NCBI RefSeq assembly: GCF_022129445.1
Contig: NZ_JADQAQ010000013.1
Coordinates: 1-64,000, forward strand
DNA from: Photobacterium sp. Ph5
GTDB taxonomy: Bacteria > Pseudomonadota > Gammaproteobacteria > Enterobacterales > Vibrionaceae
Length of the DNA: 64,000 nucleotides
Direction of reading: 5' to 3'
Position 1 is the stretch's first letter. Each line of letters starts with the position of its first letter. Positions 7,768-16,200 of this stretch are shown here, piece after piece. The notes under the pieces were generated by a model. The model ran no database searches. It worked only from the letters and a program-made list of their open reading frames with translations, and was not told the DNA's origin. The position numbers and the translations under genes were made by a program.

Positions 7768-9496
7768 GGTGACGCTCCTTAAACTGCATGGTTATTGCTA
7801 GTAAGTACCAACCACCATGAGGGATCCATTGTTCACCCCAACGCCAGTTTTGCAGCATATCGTCTTTTTGGTCTTTTGGATTGAATGCGATGTCGTCCTC
7901 GTTTTCAAAGCCTGAGGTGATGCCATTACACACACCACCCTTAGCATTACTGAACCCTAAGTGAGGCAAATAATCAGGGTTGTTATGACCGTGACCGTCT
8001 AACATACACATGTCATACGGGTTTAAGCCGACGATCCAGTCAAGTGCATGTTGACCAAACTGCATTAAACCTTGGCGCAGAGTTAGGTCTTGAATATAGT
8101 CTTGTGCCATGAAAGCCATGGTTGCTAATGAAGCAAGACGCGCATTTTCACCTTGCCACCAGTAGCCTGACTCATTGTTATGAGCAACAAAGAAAGCCGT
8201 TTTCTTTTCACCATCTACCGCTTTGGTGTATTGGCGAGGATAGTTAAATGGGTTAGTTACTTCATTTGTAATCGTTAATTCAAAGTTCAATGCATTAACT
8301 AAGACTTGCTCAATCGCTTGTTTTGCTTCTGCATCAGTTTCCGCACTTAAATATTGCATCAGAGCAATGGCAGGAAGGCCTGCTTCTGCGGCATGGAAAT
8401 AAGGACGTTCACCGTTTTCAGTCGCAGACCAGAAATATTTAATATTCTCATCTGACATTTGACGCTTAGCTAAACGTGTAGCCCACTCTCGCATTTCTAC
8501 TAAATAACGATCTTGGTGAGTACTGCGGAATAACTCAACGGCTGCCAACAATGCACAATACTCATCAATAATATTTTCCGTACCATCGTTTAAGTATTCA
8601 GTGTTGTGTTGTTTTAAATGCCAATAGCCCAGCTCTGCCGCTTGAAGGTAGCGCTCAATATCGATACTTGAAAATGCACCAAGACGCTTACTTGAATTCA
8701 GTTGAGCAATACGCGATAAACTTGCAAGGGCAGCGATGGTTACTCCGCCACCTTGACGGAAACCGGCTTGGTAATCGTCTGATTTAATACCTTCTTGAGT
8801 TGCATAAGCACAAATCTCACGTTGTTGTGGAGATTTGCTCCACTTGTCGAATACCGTCATATAGAAATAGCCCTGCGCGTGTTGCATGCGCAGTAAGAAA
8901 TCGGCACCGAAAGTGGCTTCTTCAAGGAGACGTACACGAGTAAAATCTGCGATATCGTCTTGATGATCTAATTCGTCATAGGCTTTTAGCATGTTCCACA
9001 CAATCATTGGAGTCTGTTGCGGGTTTAAGAAATTACTAAAAGATAAGTGGCTTAGGTACTTACTCACATCGCCTGATGCATCGTACCAACCACCATGAAC
9101 ATCGACGGTTTGATCTGAATTGAGTACAACAGCATTTTTATCCGCTTGATCAAAAATACCGCCGCAACGTTGAGATTTAAAGTAGTGCAGAACATCACTG
9201 AAGGTTTGTTGCATTAACACGCCTTCAGCTATGGTAAAAATAGTTGATTCACTGTTTGCATAGCGAATACGGAACTCACCAACTTGTTGGCAAGAAGAGA
9301 AGTCAATAAGGTAAATATTACCAGTATGCCATTGTGCTATGTTGTCATAGGCATGTAATGGCAGCTGCATGATAGTTGTATTCGTCTGGTTACAAACAAG
9401 CTCTGCAGTACCGGTTAAAGTTTGAGAGTTAGTTTGTAATAGAGCGTGTTTAACGTTGAAACGCTCATAGCCCAGATGGTTAGTTAACAGCTGCAT
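7760..9496 (-). CDS. exo-beta-D-glucosaminidase, GH9 family
   Basis: The 578-residue protein shows an N-terminal Ig-like (CelD_N) domain to about residue 85 and a GH9 (alpha/alpha)6 barrel. Visible GH9 features are VHGGWYDASGD with its catalytic-base Asp, NPYDMCMLDGHGHNNP and FENEDDIAFN near the C terminus. The start used is the ATG preceded by AGGAGG; an upstream in-frame TTG would add seven residues that overlap this ribosome site. No signal peptide is present. A GH9 enzyme in the same operon of Photobacterium profundum was shown to be an exo-beta-glucosaminidase and not a cellulase, so glucosamine-containing chitooligosaccharides are the likely substrates. It feeds the kinase encoded immediately downstream. 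Confidence 0.93.
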   Translation of the reverse strand: MQLLTNHLGYERFNVKHALLQTNSQTLTGTAELVCNQTNTTIMQLPLHAYDNIAQWHTGNIYLIDFSSCQQVGEFRIRYANSESTIFTIAEGVLMQQTFSDVLHYFKSQRCGGIFDQADKNAVVLNSDQTVDVHGGWYDASGDVSKYLSHLSFSNFLNPQQTPMIVWNMLKAYDELDHQDDIADFTRVRLLEEATFGADFLLRMQHAQGYFYMTVFDKWSKSPQQREICAYATQEGIKSDDYQAGFRQGGGVTIAALASLSRIAQLNSSKRLGAFSSIDIERYLQAAELGYWHLKQHNTEYLNDGTENIIDEYCALLAAVELFRSTHQDRYLVEMREWATRLAKRQMSDENIKYFWSATENGERPYFHAAEAGLPAIALMQYLSAETDAEAKQAIEQVLVNALNFELTITNEVTNPFNYPRQYTKAVDGEKKTAFFVAHNNESGYWWQGENARLASLATMAFMAQDYIQDLTLRQGLMQFGQHALDWIVGLNPYDMCMLDGHGHNNPDYLPHLGFSNAKGGVCNGITSGFENEDDIAFNPKDQKDDMLQNWRWGEQWIPHGGWYLLAITMQFKERHHG

Positions 9497-9511
9497 GGAT
9501 CCTCCTAGTGT

Positions 9512-9548
9512 CGCCAAATAAAGGTGGTTTCAGCATTGTGAAACCACC
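9512..9548 (-). terminator. stem-loop between transporter and hydrolase genes
   Basis: A perfect 10-bp stem (GGTGGTTTCA, loop CAATGC, TGAAACCACC) is followed by TTTATTT on the minus strand. It lies in the 110-base spacer between the last ATPase gene's upstream neighbour set and the glucosaminidase. More exactly, it sits just before the GH9 ribosome site and after 9549-9606, so relative to transcription it follows the transporter genes. It may act as a leaky terminator or an mRNA-end stabiliser. Confidence 0.6.
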
Positions 9549-9606
9549 ATTTAACAGCTAAGGCGACCAATAACGCAGATAAGTCGTATTTAGTAACGAG
9601 CTATTA

Positions 9607-10602
9607 TTAATTTTCGTATAAGTAACAACGTACAAAGTGGTTATTAGATAGCTGAGTTACACCTGGTAGTTTTTCACGGCACTTATCGGTAACGTGAGTA
9701 CAGCGGCCTGCAAATGGGCAGCCAGCACTTTCTGGTGTCCATAGCGGGATTTCACCTTTATTACCTTTTAGCTTTTCATGGATCGACTTACTTGGATCAG
9801 GAACCGCAGATACAAGTAGTTGGGTATACGGGTGTTGTGGATCGTGAATGATTTCTTCCGTATCACCCCACTCAACCATGTGGCCAACGTACATTACCGC
9901 TAGGTCTTCAGCAATGTAACGTGCTGTTGCGATATCATGCGTGATGTAAAGTAGTGCCATTTCACGCTCAAATTTCATTTCTTCCATCAGGTTTAGTACA
10001 CCTGCACGAATAGAAACGTCGAGCATTGAGGTTGGTTCATCAGCTAGAACGACTTCAGCCCCTACGGCAATGTTACGTGCTAGGTTAACACGTTGACGTT
10101 GACCGCCAGACAGCTGGTGGGGGAACTTCGCAGCAGTCTCTTTTGGCGGGATCAAGCCAACTTGTTCAAGTAAATTGTAAACCGTCTCTTCTAACTCTTT
10201 TTTATTGCCTGATTTCACTTTGTTGTGAATCAGCAATGGGCGTGCAATGTGGTGGAAAATAGTATGAGTAGGGTTTAAAGAACCGAATGGGTCTTGCCAT
10301 ACCATTTGTACACCTTGGCGATACTTCATTAAGTCATCATGTTTAGTGATTGACTGGATATCACGACCAAAATATTCAATTGTGCCATCTGTTGGCGCGT
10401 ACATTTTTGCAATCATTTTCGCTGTTGTTGATTTACCAGAACCTGATTCACCAACAACGGAAAGACCACGACTTTTGTACATTTTGAAAGACACGTCGTT
10501 GATTGCACGCATCTTTGATTTCTTTAATGAATTACTGTTAACGGAAAAATCTTTAATTAGATTTTTACCTTCAATAATTGGATTTCCGACAGGTTTGCTC
10601 AT
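9607..10602 (-). CDS. chitooligosaccharide ABC transporter ATPase (OppF/DppF-like)
   Basis: The 331-residue protein has a Walker A motif (GESGSGKST, about 57-65), the signature LSGGQRQR, Walker B VVLADEPT and a switch His in ITHD. The oligopeptide-transporter C-terminal region carries CPFAGRCTHVTDKC, a Cys pattern common in this subfamily. It forms the ATPase heterodimer with the product of the next gene upstream and powers import of (GlcNAc)2 and related sugars. The gene lies 30 bases after its partner with GGAGG before the start. Sequence alone would suggest peptide transport; the operon context makes it a sugar importer. Confidence 0.93.
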   Translation of the reverse strand: MSKPVGNPIIEGKNLIKDFSVNSNSLKKSKMRAINDVSFKMYKSRGLSVVGESGSGKSTTAKMIAKMYAPTDGTIEYFGRDIQSITKHDDLMKYRQGVQMVWQDPFGSLNPTHTIFHHIARPLLIHNKVKSGNKKELEETVYNLLEQVGLIPPKETAAKFPHQLSGGQRQRVNLARNIAVGAEVVLADEPTSMLDVSIRAGVLNLMEEMKFEREMALLYITHDIATARYIAEDLAVMYVGHMVEWGDTEEIIHDPQHPYTQLLVSAVPDPSKSIHEKLKGNKGEIPLWTPESAGCPFAGRCTHVTDKCREKLPGVTQLSNNHFVRCYLYEN

Positions 10603-10632
10603 AATGCCTCCTAAATACTGCCTATTATTTTA

Positions 10633-11604
10633 TTAACCACGTTTAGTGAATAGGTGGCAGTTTGATAAACGACCTGGTTCAATTTGCGTCAGTTGGGTTG
10701 GTGTTTTAAAACAAGCATCGGTTGTTTTGCTACAACGTGCCTGGAAACGACAACCTTGTGGTACTTCTAGTAAGTTCAATGGGTTACCAGGAATACCTGT
10801 TAACTTTGTTTTTGGACCAGTCAGAGGAGGGAATGAGCTACCCAAGCCCTCAGTATATGGGTGGAACGGTGTTTCTAGAATTTGCTTAGAAGGGGCAACT
10901 TCAATTAACTCACCGGAGTACATGATGCCGATACGGTCAGAGAACTCGACCATTAATGACAAGTCATGAGTGATGAATAGAATTGAGAAACCAAACTCTT
11001 CTTTTAAGGCATAAATCTTTTGTAGAATTTCACGTTGAACTACAACATCAAGTGCTGTTGTTGGCTCATCCATGATGATCATCTTAGGATTTAGCGCAAG
11101 AGCAATCGCGATAACCAAACGTTGACGCATACCACCAGAGAACTGGTGAGGGTAATCACGTAAACGGCTTGGGTGGATATCAACTATTTCTAATAGGCCT
11201 TCAGCACGGCGAACCGCTTGCTGACGAGACATATTAGTGTGACGCATGATTACGTCACAAAATTGTTCTTCCATGGTTAAAACAGGGTTCAAGGCATTCA
11301 TCGCACTTTGAAACACCATCGACATTTCGCTCCAACGGAAGGCTGACATTGCCGCATCCGATTTTTTCAAAATGTCACCGTGGCCTTCAAAAATCACTTC
11401 ACCACCGGTAATGAATGCTGGCGGCTTATGCAGGCGCATCAGTGAGAAGGCAACAGTGGATTTACCACAGCCTGATTCACCAGCAAGACCGAATATTTCA
11501 CCTTTACCAATGTCAAAGCTGACATTATTTACTGCGCGAACATCACCTGCATCTGTAATGTAATCAACACACAAGTTACGAATTGAGATTTGTGGATTGG
11601 TCAT
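10633..11604 (-). CDS. chitooligosaccharide ABC transporter ATPase (OppD/DppD-like)
   Basis: The 323-residue ATPase has Walker A GESGCGKST (about 40-48), signature FSGGMRQR, Walker B MIIMDEPT and the switch His in ITHD. The C-terminal Cys-rich segment reads CRFQARCSKTTDAC. Its start codon overlaps the permease stop by one base (TAATG), a sign of translational coupling. It pairs with the OppF-like subunit encoded next. Confidence 0.93.
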   Translation of the reverse strand: MTNPQISIRNLCVDYITDAGDVRAVNNVSFDIGKGEIFGLAGESGCGKSTVAFSLMRLHKPPAFITGGEVIFEGHGDILKKSDAAMSAFRWSEMSMVFQSAMNALNPVLTMEEQFCDVIMRHTNMSRQQAVRRAEGLLEIVDIHPSRLRDYPHQFSGGMRQRLVIAIALALNPKMIIMDEPTTALDVVVQREILQKIYALKEEFGFSILFITHDLSLMVEFSDRIGIMYSGELIEVAPSKQILETPFHPYTEGLGSSFPPLTGPKTKLTGIPGNPLNLLEVPQGCRFQARCSKTTDACFKTPTQLTQIEPGRLSNCHLFTKRG

Positions 11605-12647
11605 TATTTATCTCCCCCTTGTAGGGCTGGCTGAGGAGCGTCCACAGCGTTTGCTTCTTTTTCTTCTTTTGCGTTCTTAGCATTTTCTTTTGCTAAGTTT
11701 TTCCAGCGGCGCATGCCTTTATGTGAACGTAACTGCGGGTTGGCAATTTCATCGACAGCAAAGTTAAGCATTGCAAGGCCGACAGCAATCAGTGTTAGTG
11801 CAATACATGGAGCTAATAATTCCCACCAAGCGCCAACCAGCATTGAAGATGATGTTTGTACGTTGTACAGCATCACGCCCCAGCTTACTGAGTTCGGGTC
11901 GCCTAAGCCTAAGAATGACAGTGTAGCTTCGGTCATGATGGCAAGCATTACCGAGCCAATGAAACTTGCACCAACGATAGAGATTAGGTTAGGCAAAATT
12001 TCAATGAAGATAATACGCCATGAAGATTCACCTAGTACTTCTGCTGCTTTTACAAATTCTTTTTCACGTAGTGATAAGGTTTGTGCTCGAACAACACGTG
12101 CCCCCCATGCCCAGGAGGTCATGGCAATAACCACCGCAATAGTTAGAGGACCTGCTTGACCAATAAAGGCTGCGATAACAAATAGTAAGGGGAGCTGCGG
12201 TAGAACTAACATGATGTTCATGGCCGCAGTTAAGATTTCATCGACTTTACCGCCGAAGTAACCTGCTGAGATACCAATGATGGTCGCTAAGAAACACACC
12301 ATGAATCCAGCACCAAAGCCTACTGCTAGTGATGTACGTGCGCCATATACTAGCTGAGACCAGATATCACGACCCATACGAGATGTGCCTAATAGGTGCT
12401 CTGCATCTTTTGACATCAACATACGACGCTTGTTATCTGCTAAGTTTTCAGCGATCCAACCGTCTGGATTATCTTGTGCCGCTTTTACTACAAACGAAGG
12501 GTACTCGTGAGGTTTTCCTGTCCGTTTGTCTGGTGAAAACTGTGTAATAAGAGGAGCAAAAATAGCACCTAGAATAAAAATAGTGATGATGCTAAGGCCA
12601 AACATAGCCTTAGGGTTACCAGATAATAATTTAAATAAGGCTTTCAT
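11604..12647 (-). CDS. chitooligosaccharide ABC transporter permease (DppC-like)
   Basis: The 347-residue inner-membrane permease has an N-terminal span (about 15-35), a periplasmic insertion of about 60 residues, then five further spans. The DppC hallmark GTSRMGRDIWSQLVYGARTS and the ATPase-contact EAA loop (EVLGESSWRIIFIEILPN) are visible. The C-terminal tail is unusually rich in Lys, Glu and Ala (about 308-347) and probably lies in the cytoplasm. It is encoded one base away from the other permease. Confidence 0.93.
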   Translation of the reverse strand: MKALFKLLSGNPKAMFGLSIITIFILGAIFAPLITQFSPDKRTGKPHEYPSFVVKAAQDNPDGWIAENLADNKRRMLMSKDAEHLLGTSRMGRDIWSQLVYGARTSLAVGFGAGFMVCFLATIIGISAGYFGGKVDEILTAAMNIMLVLPQLPLLFVIAAFIGQAGPLTIAVVIAMTSWAWGARVVRAQTLSLREKEFVKAAEVLGESSWRIIFIEILPNLISIVGASFIGSVMLAIMTEATLSFLGLGDPNSVSWGVMLYNVQTSSSMLVGAWWELLAPCIALTLIAVGLAMLNFAVDEIANPQLRSHKGMRRWKNLAKENAKNAKEEKEANAVDAPQPALQGGDK

Positions 12648-12648
12648 A

Positions 12649-13635
12649 TTATTTGCCTCCTTTACGTAGGCGAGGGTCTAGCACAACGATCAGGATGTCG
12701 GCCATGAAGTTAAAGAACAGCATGAACATGGTCATAATCAGTAATTGTCCCTGAAGAACTTGGTAATCACGTGAGTGAATAGCATTAAGCATTACAGTAC
12801 CAAGACCTGGGTAGTTAAAGATAATTTCAACAATCAACTGACCACCGATAGCCATACCCAATGCCATAGAAAGTGCAGTTACACTTGGCAGCATTGCGTT
12901 ACGAGCCGCATAGTTAAAGACAACACGGTTTTCGCTTAAGCCCTTACCTTTTGCCATTGTGATGTAATCTTCGTTTAGCAGGTTGATCATGTTGTTACGC
13001 ATGTTGATCAAGAAGCCGCCGATTTGAATTACTGTGGCACAAAATAGTGGTAATGCAGCGTGGTACATTACGTCTTTATAGAAAGCCCAACTTGACCAGT
13101 CAGGAACAACACCTGGGGTAAATGCGTTGCCCGTTGGGAACCAACGTAAACCAATAGCAAAAGTGAACATAACAAGCATTGCGATTACAACCGGTGGTAC
13201 CGCTTGAATAACCAACATACCTGGTGAGATGAATGCATCATAAGTACTGCCGCGTTTCCATGCCGCGAAAATACCTAAGACAGAACCAATACAGAAAGAA
13301 AGGATTACTGCAGAGCCCGCTAAAAATAGTGACCAGCCTACAGCACCACCTAGCAGTTCATTAACTGATAGAGGATAAAATTTGATTGAAGTACCTAGGT
13401 TCCACGTAAATACGTTAGCTAGGTAAGAAAAGTATTGTTCATATAATGGACCATCAACAAAGCCTAACAGCTTTTTCATGGCTTCAATACGCTCAGGGGT
13501 TACCTGTGCAGTTGCGTTTGCGAACATCATGGTAACTGGGTCACCTGGCATCGCACGCGGAAGAATAAAGTTTAGCGTTGCCGCGAAAATTAGCGCGATA
13601 AAATAAAACGATAAACGACGTAGAAAAAATCCCAT
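12649..13635 (-). CDS. chitooligosaccharide ABC transporter permease (DppB-like)
   Basis: The 328-residue protein has six predicted spans. It has the DppB N terminus (FLRRLSFYFIALIFAATLNF and the PGDP motif) and the EAA loop with NYAARNAMLPSVTALSMALG. It forms the membrane channel with the DppC-like partner. It is the first gene after the stem-loop that separates it from the binding-protein gene, so it is likely made in smaller amounts than the binding protein. Confidence 0.93.
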   Translation of the reverse strand: MGFFLRRLSFYFIALIFAATLNFILPRAMPGDPVTMMFANATAQVTPERIEAMKKLLGFVDGPLYEQYFSYLANVFTWNLGTSIKFYPLSVNELLGGAVGWSLFLAGSAVILSFCIGSVLGIFAAWKRGSTYDAFISPGMLVIQAVPPVVIAMLVMFTFAIGLRWFPTGNAFTPGVVPDWSSWAFYKDVMYHAALPLFCATVIQIGGFLINMRNNMINLLNEDYITMAKGKGLSENRVVFNYAARNAMLPSVTALSMALGMAIGGQLIVEIIFNYPGLGTVMLNAIHSRDYQVLQGQLLIMTMFMLFFNFMADILIVVLDPRLRKGGK

Positions 13636-13744
13636 AACTCACACCTTACACATCCAGCTTGCCTTCCTGAGCTGAATTCAGGACGTAAAACCCCCTGACG
13701 CACGGCGCCATACCTTTTATAGAAGAAAGGATTGAGGGGAAGAG

Positions 13745-13767
13745 GCGGTGCACAAGGCGTGCACCGC
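13745..13767 (-). other. intercistronic stem-loop after the binding-protein gene
   Basis: A 9-bp perfect stem, GCGGTGCAC with GTGCACCGC around a 5-base loop, lies 17 bases after the stop codon of the binding-protein gene. No T tract follows it on the minus strand, so it is not a plain terminator. Such hairpins commonly protect the upstream mRNA and allow a high ratio of binding protein to permease. Confidence 0.6.
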
Positions 13768-13783
13768 AAATATTAAGCAGATA

Positions 13784-15460
13784 TTATGCTTTTGGTTTTA
13801 GATCCAGTACTTGAAGTAGACGCTCAGGAACACCTGCCCATACCATTGGACGGCCTTGAGGGTTCTTCTCATTCCACCAACCAGTGAAGCGAGTTTCGTT
13901 GTATTGGAAGTTGTTCGCACCAGACATTACTGGAATCGTAATTTGATTTTCAGCGATGATTTTCTGAATGCCATGAGCAATCTTCAACTGCTCATCTTTG
14001 TTAGCTGTCTTATAGAAGCTATCTAGTAGCGTGTCTAGCTCTGCATTCTTGAAGTAATGCATAGCAAAACGAGGCATACCTTCACCTGATTGTAGGCGTG
14101 AGTTGTACGCGCTATCCCAGTATAGGTGTGGATCAGCACCGTGGAAGTAGTTTGTGTAAGCTACATCGTAAGTACCGTTTAGCATTGCTTCGTTGTAAAC
14201 AGCGAAGTCAGGTGTACTTGCTTTCGCGTTAATACCCGCTTCTTGAAGCTGCTCTACACCTAGCTGTACTGTGTTGTTGAAGTCAGTCCAACCGTTAGGA
14301 GATTGAACTGTAAGTTCGATCTTCTTACCTGTTGGTGATTCTACAAAACCATCACCGTCAGTATCTTTAAAGCCAGCTTTCGCTAGAAGCTCTTTAGCAC
14401 CTTTCACATTGTATGTGTTGAATGCTTTGTACTTGTTATGTACAGCTTCATCAGACCAAGTTTTAAAACCATCACCTAGACCAGACGCGTAATCGTTTGG
14501 AGTACCCGCACCGTAGAATGCGATATCGATGATTGTTTGACGGTCGATAGCCATTGAGAAGGCACGACGGAAGTCAACATTGTTGATTGCTTCTTTGTTG
14601 CCATCTTTTGGCGACTTGAAGTTCAACATGAATGACTGAGTGCCCGCTGCTGGGTACCAGTATTTGTGATTTGGGTTCGCTGCAGCGTAAGTGCTGTCGA
14701 TGTCAGGAATGAACGATGAAGTCCAATCTAACTCTGAGTTGATGATTTTTGTTAGCAACTGATCGTTGTTCGCGATCTGAGGTACACGTAGACAGTCAAC
14801 TTCTAGGTTGTCGTTATCCCAGTAGTTAGGGTTACGACATTGAACGTAAAGCTGAGGAGTAAATGTATCAATCTCAGTAAACGGACCTGTACCTACTGGG
14901 TTTTCGTTGGTGAAAGTTGTTGGATTTTCAACTTTACTCCAGATGTGCTTAGGCACTACTGGTACGAAAGAAATTTCGAAAGGTACGTTCGAGTTCGCTT
15001 CAGTTAAATCGAAGATAACTTTGTTACCGTCTTGCTTAACTGATTTAACCCACTTGTTGATACCACGTTGGTCTAGTTCAGGGTTCTTCTTAAGTAGATC
15101 AAAAGAATAAACTACGTCATCAGCAGAGAACGTTTTACCGTCAGACCACTTAACGCCATCGCGGATTTCAAACGTCACTTGCATTAGGTCGTCAGACATG
15201 TAGTAGTCTTTCGCCAAACGCATTACTGGCTCGTTACCTTTCATTTGGTTGAAAACAACCAATGGCTCGTAAACAAACTCAGTTGTAGTACGTAGGTTTG
15301 TTGCTAGGAAAGGGTTAAAGTTACGTACCATTGTAGGGTAGAAATCAGGTACGACTGTTAGTTCACTTTTTTCTGCTGCAGATACTACTGGTGCTGTAAA
15401 AGCGGTTGCTGCTGCAACAACGGCAAGTGCTAACTTAGTTTTGTTAATATTGGCAAGCAT
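13784..15460 (-). CDS. cbp: periplasmic chitooligosaccharide-binding protein (CBP)
   Basis: The 558-residue protein belongs to the family 5 solute-binding proteins (SBP_bac_5). A signal peptide covers residues 1 to about 28 (cleavage after VSA), and the mature part includes the typical segment DGVKWSDGKTFSADDVVYSF. In Vibrio this protein has two roles: it delivers (GlcNAc)2 to the ABC transporter, and in the absence of ligand it holds the periplasmic domain of ChiS inactive. It is the first gene of the operon and has AAGGAA 6 bases before the ATG. The long upstream spacer holds the regulatory sites. Confidence 0.95.
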   Translation of the reverse strand: MLANINKTKLALAVVAAATAFTAPVVSAAEKSELTVVPDFYPTMVRNFNPFLATNLRTTTEFVYEPLVVFNQMKGNEPVMRLAKDYYMSDDLMQVTFEIRDGVKWSDGKTFSADDVVYSFDLLKKNPELDQRGINKWVKSVKQDGNKVIFDLTEANSNVPFEISFVPVVPKHIWSKVENPTTFTNENPVGTGPFTEIDTFTPQLYVQCRNPNYWDNDNLEVDCLRVPQIANNDQLLTKIINSELDWTSSFIPDIDSTYAAANPNHKYWYPAAGTQSFMLNFKSPKDGNKEAINNVDFRRAFSMAIDRQTIIDIAFYGAGTPNDYASGLGDGFKTWSDEAVHNKYKAFNTYNVKGAKELLAKAGFKDTDGDGFVESPTGKKIELTVQSPNGWTDFNNTVQLGVEQLQEAGINAKASTPDFAVYNEAMLNGTYDVAYTNYFHGADPHLYWDSAYNSRLQSGEGMPRFAMHYFKNAELDTLLDSFYKTANKDEQLKIAHGIQKIIAENQITIPVMSGANNFQYNETRFTGWWNEKNPQGRPMVWAGVPERLLQVLDLKPKA

Positions 15461-15635
15461 AGCTGTTCCTTACTCTTAGCTCTGTTTCACTTAATGGAAA
15501 TTAAAGTTGCTCCATCATTGGAGCCCTTGAACTTACTTCATCGGAACTGAGTAACGCTGAACCGGTGAATGGCCTTGTAAGCTCTCAGTGGGTTAAATAT
15601 TCGCTGTAATCGATAAATCGTCAATCGAGCTTCTC

Positions 15636-15680
15636 GTCAAAAACGTTAAAATAAAGCAAAACAACGTTAAAAACGTTAAT
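15636..15680 (-). promoter_or_regulatory. three AACGTTAA octamers, candidate regulator array
   Basis: On the plus strand AACGTTAA occurs exactly at 15642-15649, 15663-15670 and 15672-15679, that is at spacings of 21 and 9 bases, or about two and one helical turns. The outermost copy extends into GTCAAAAACGT (15636-15646), whose reverse complement recurs upstream of chiS. The position between a CRP-like site and the operon suggests binding sites for an activator, with ChiS itself the first candidate. That assignment is an inference. Confidence 0.45.
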
Positions 15681-15716
15681 TTTGGTTTTTTTAGTAGTAA
15701 ATTAAAACATGTTAAC

Positions 15717-15732
15717 TGTGTGTTACATCACA
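15717..15732 (-). promoter_or_regulatory. CRP-like site upstream of chb operon
   Basis: TGTGT-N6-TCACA (spacer GTTACA) matches the CRP consensus TGTGA-N6-TCACA in 9 of 10 positions. It lies about 260 bases before the binding-protein start codon. CRP control would fit glucose repression of chitin use. Confidence 0.6.
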
Positions 15733-16152
15733 CTTGTTGTTTCAGTTTTAGTTAGTAGGTAATAAAATTGGTGTTAAATAAGTCATTGTTTTTTATGGTT
15801 AATTTTCTTTTGTTCCTGTATCTATATATGTAACAGACGCTTTTTATTGTGGTTATTTCTGTGCGTAAAATTTATCACCAAGGTTTGTTGTGATTCGCTT
15901 CTCATAAACAAAAACTAATTCGTTAGTCTAGCGTTATGGGCCTTAAATAGCGGTAATTGCTTTAAAAATAGTCAAAAAATAGAGTGTGACTCATGTCATT
16001 TTTATGCTTTTTAATGAGATATTTTCTTATTTAAAAAAACAGATTTATTCGATGGTGTGATAAAGATTTAACCCGAAAAAGAAGAGCTTGTTATGGCGTT
16101 ATTATTGTATTTGTAGTGAGGCGTGATGTTTTGAGTTTGAATATTATGGATA

Positions 16153-16180
16153 TAAAAAAGGCTCACGAGAGAGCCTTTAT
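16153..16180 (-). terminator. terminator after chiS
   Basis: On the minus strand AAAGGCTC and GAGCCTTT pair around a short loop and are followed by TTTTAT. It lies about 20 bases after the chiS stop and separates chiS from the chb operon. Confidence 0.85.
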
Positions 16181-16200
16181 ATTTGGTGTAAAGCATTCAA

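Larger units (their letters stand above)
15461..16152 (-). promoter_or_regulatory. chb operon control region (gap of about 690 bases)
   Basis: This AT-rich spacer lies between the chiS terminator and the binding-protein gene. It holds a CRP-like site at 15717-15732 and a cluster of AACGTTAA octamers at 15642-15679, listed separately. I could not assign a convincing -35/-10 pair. A candidate TTGACG (minus strand, ending near 15638) lies 17 bases from a poor -10. No open frame with a credible ribosome site is present. The remaining part (15740-16150) is featureless apart from its T/A richness. Confidence 0.7.
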
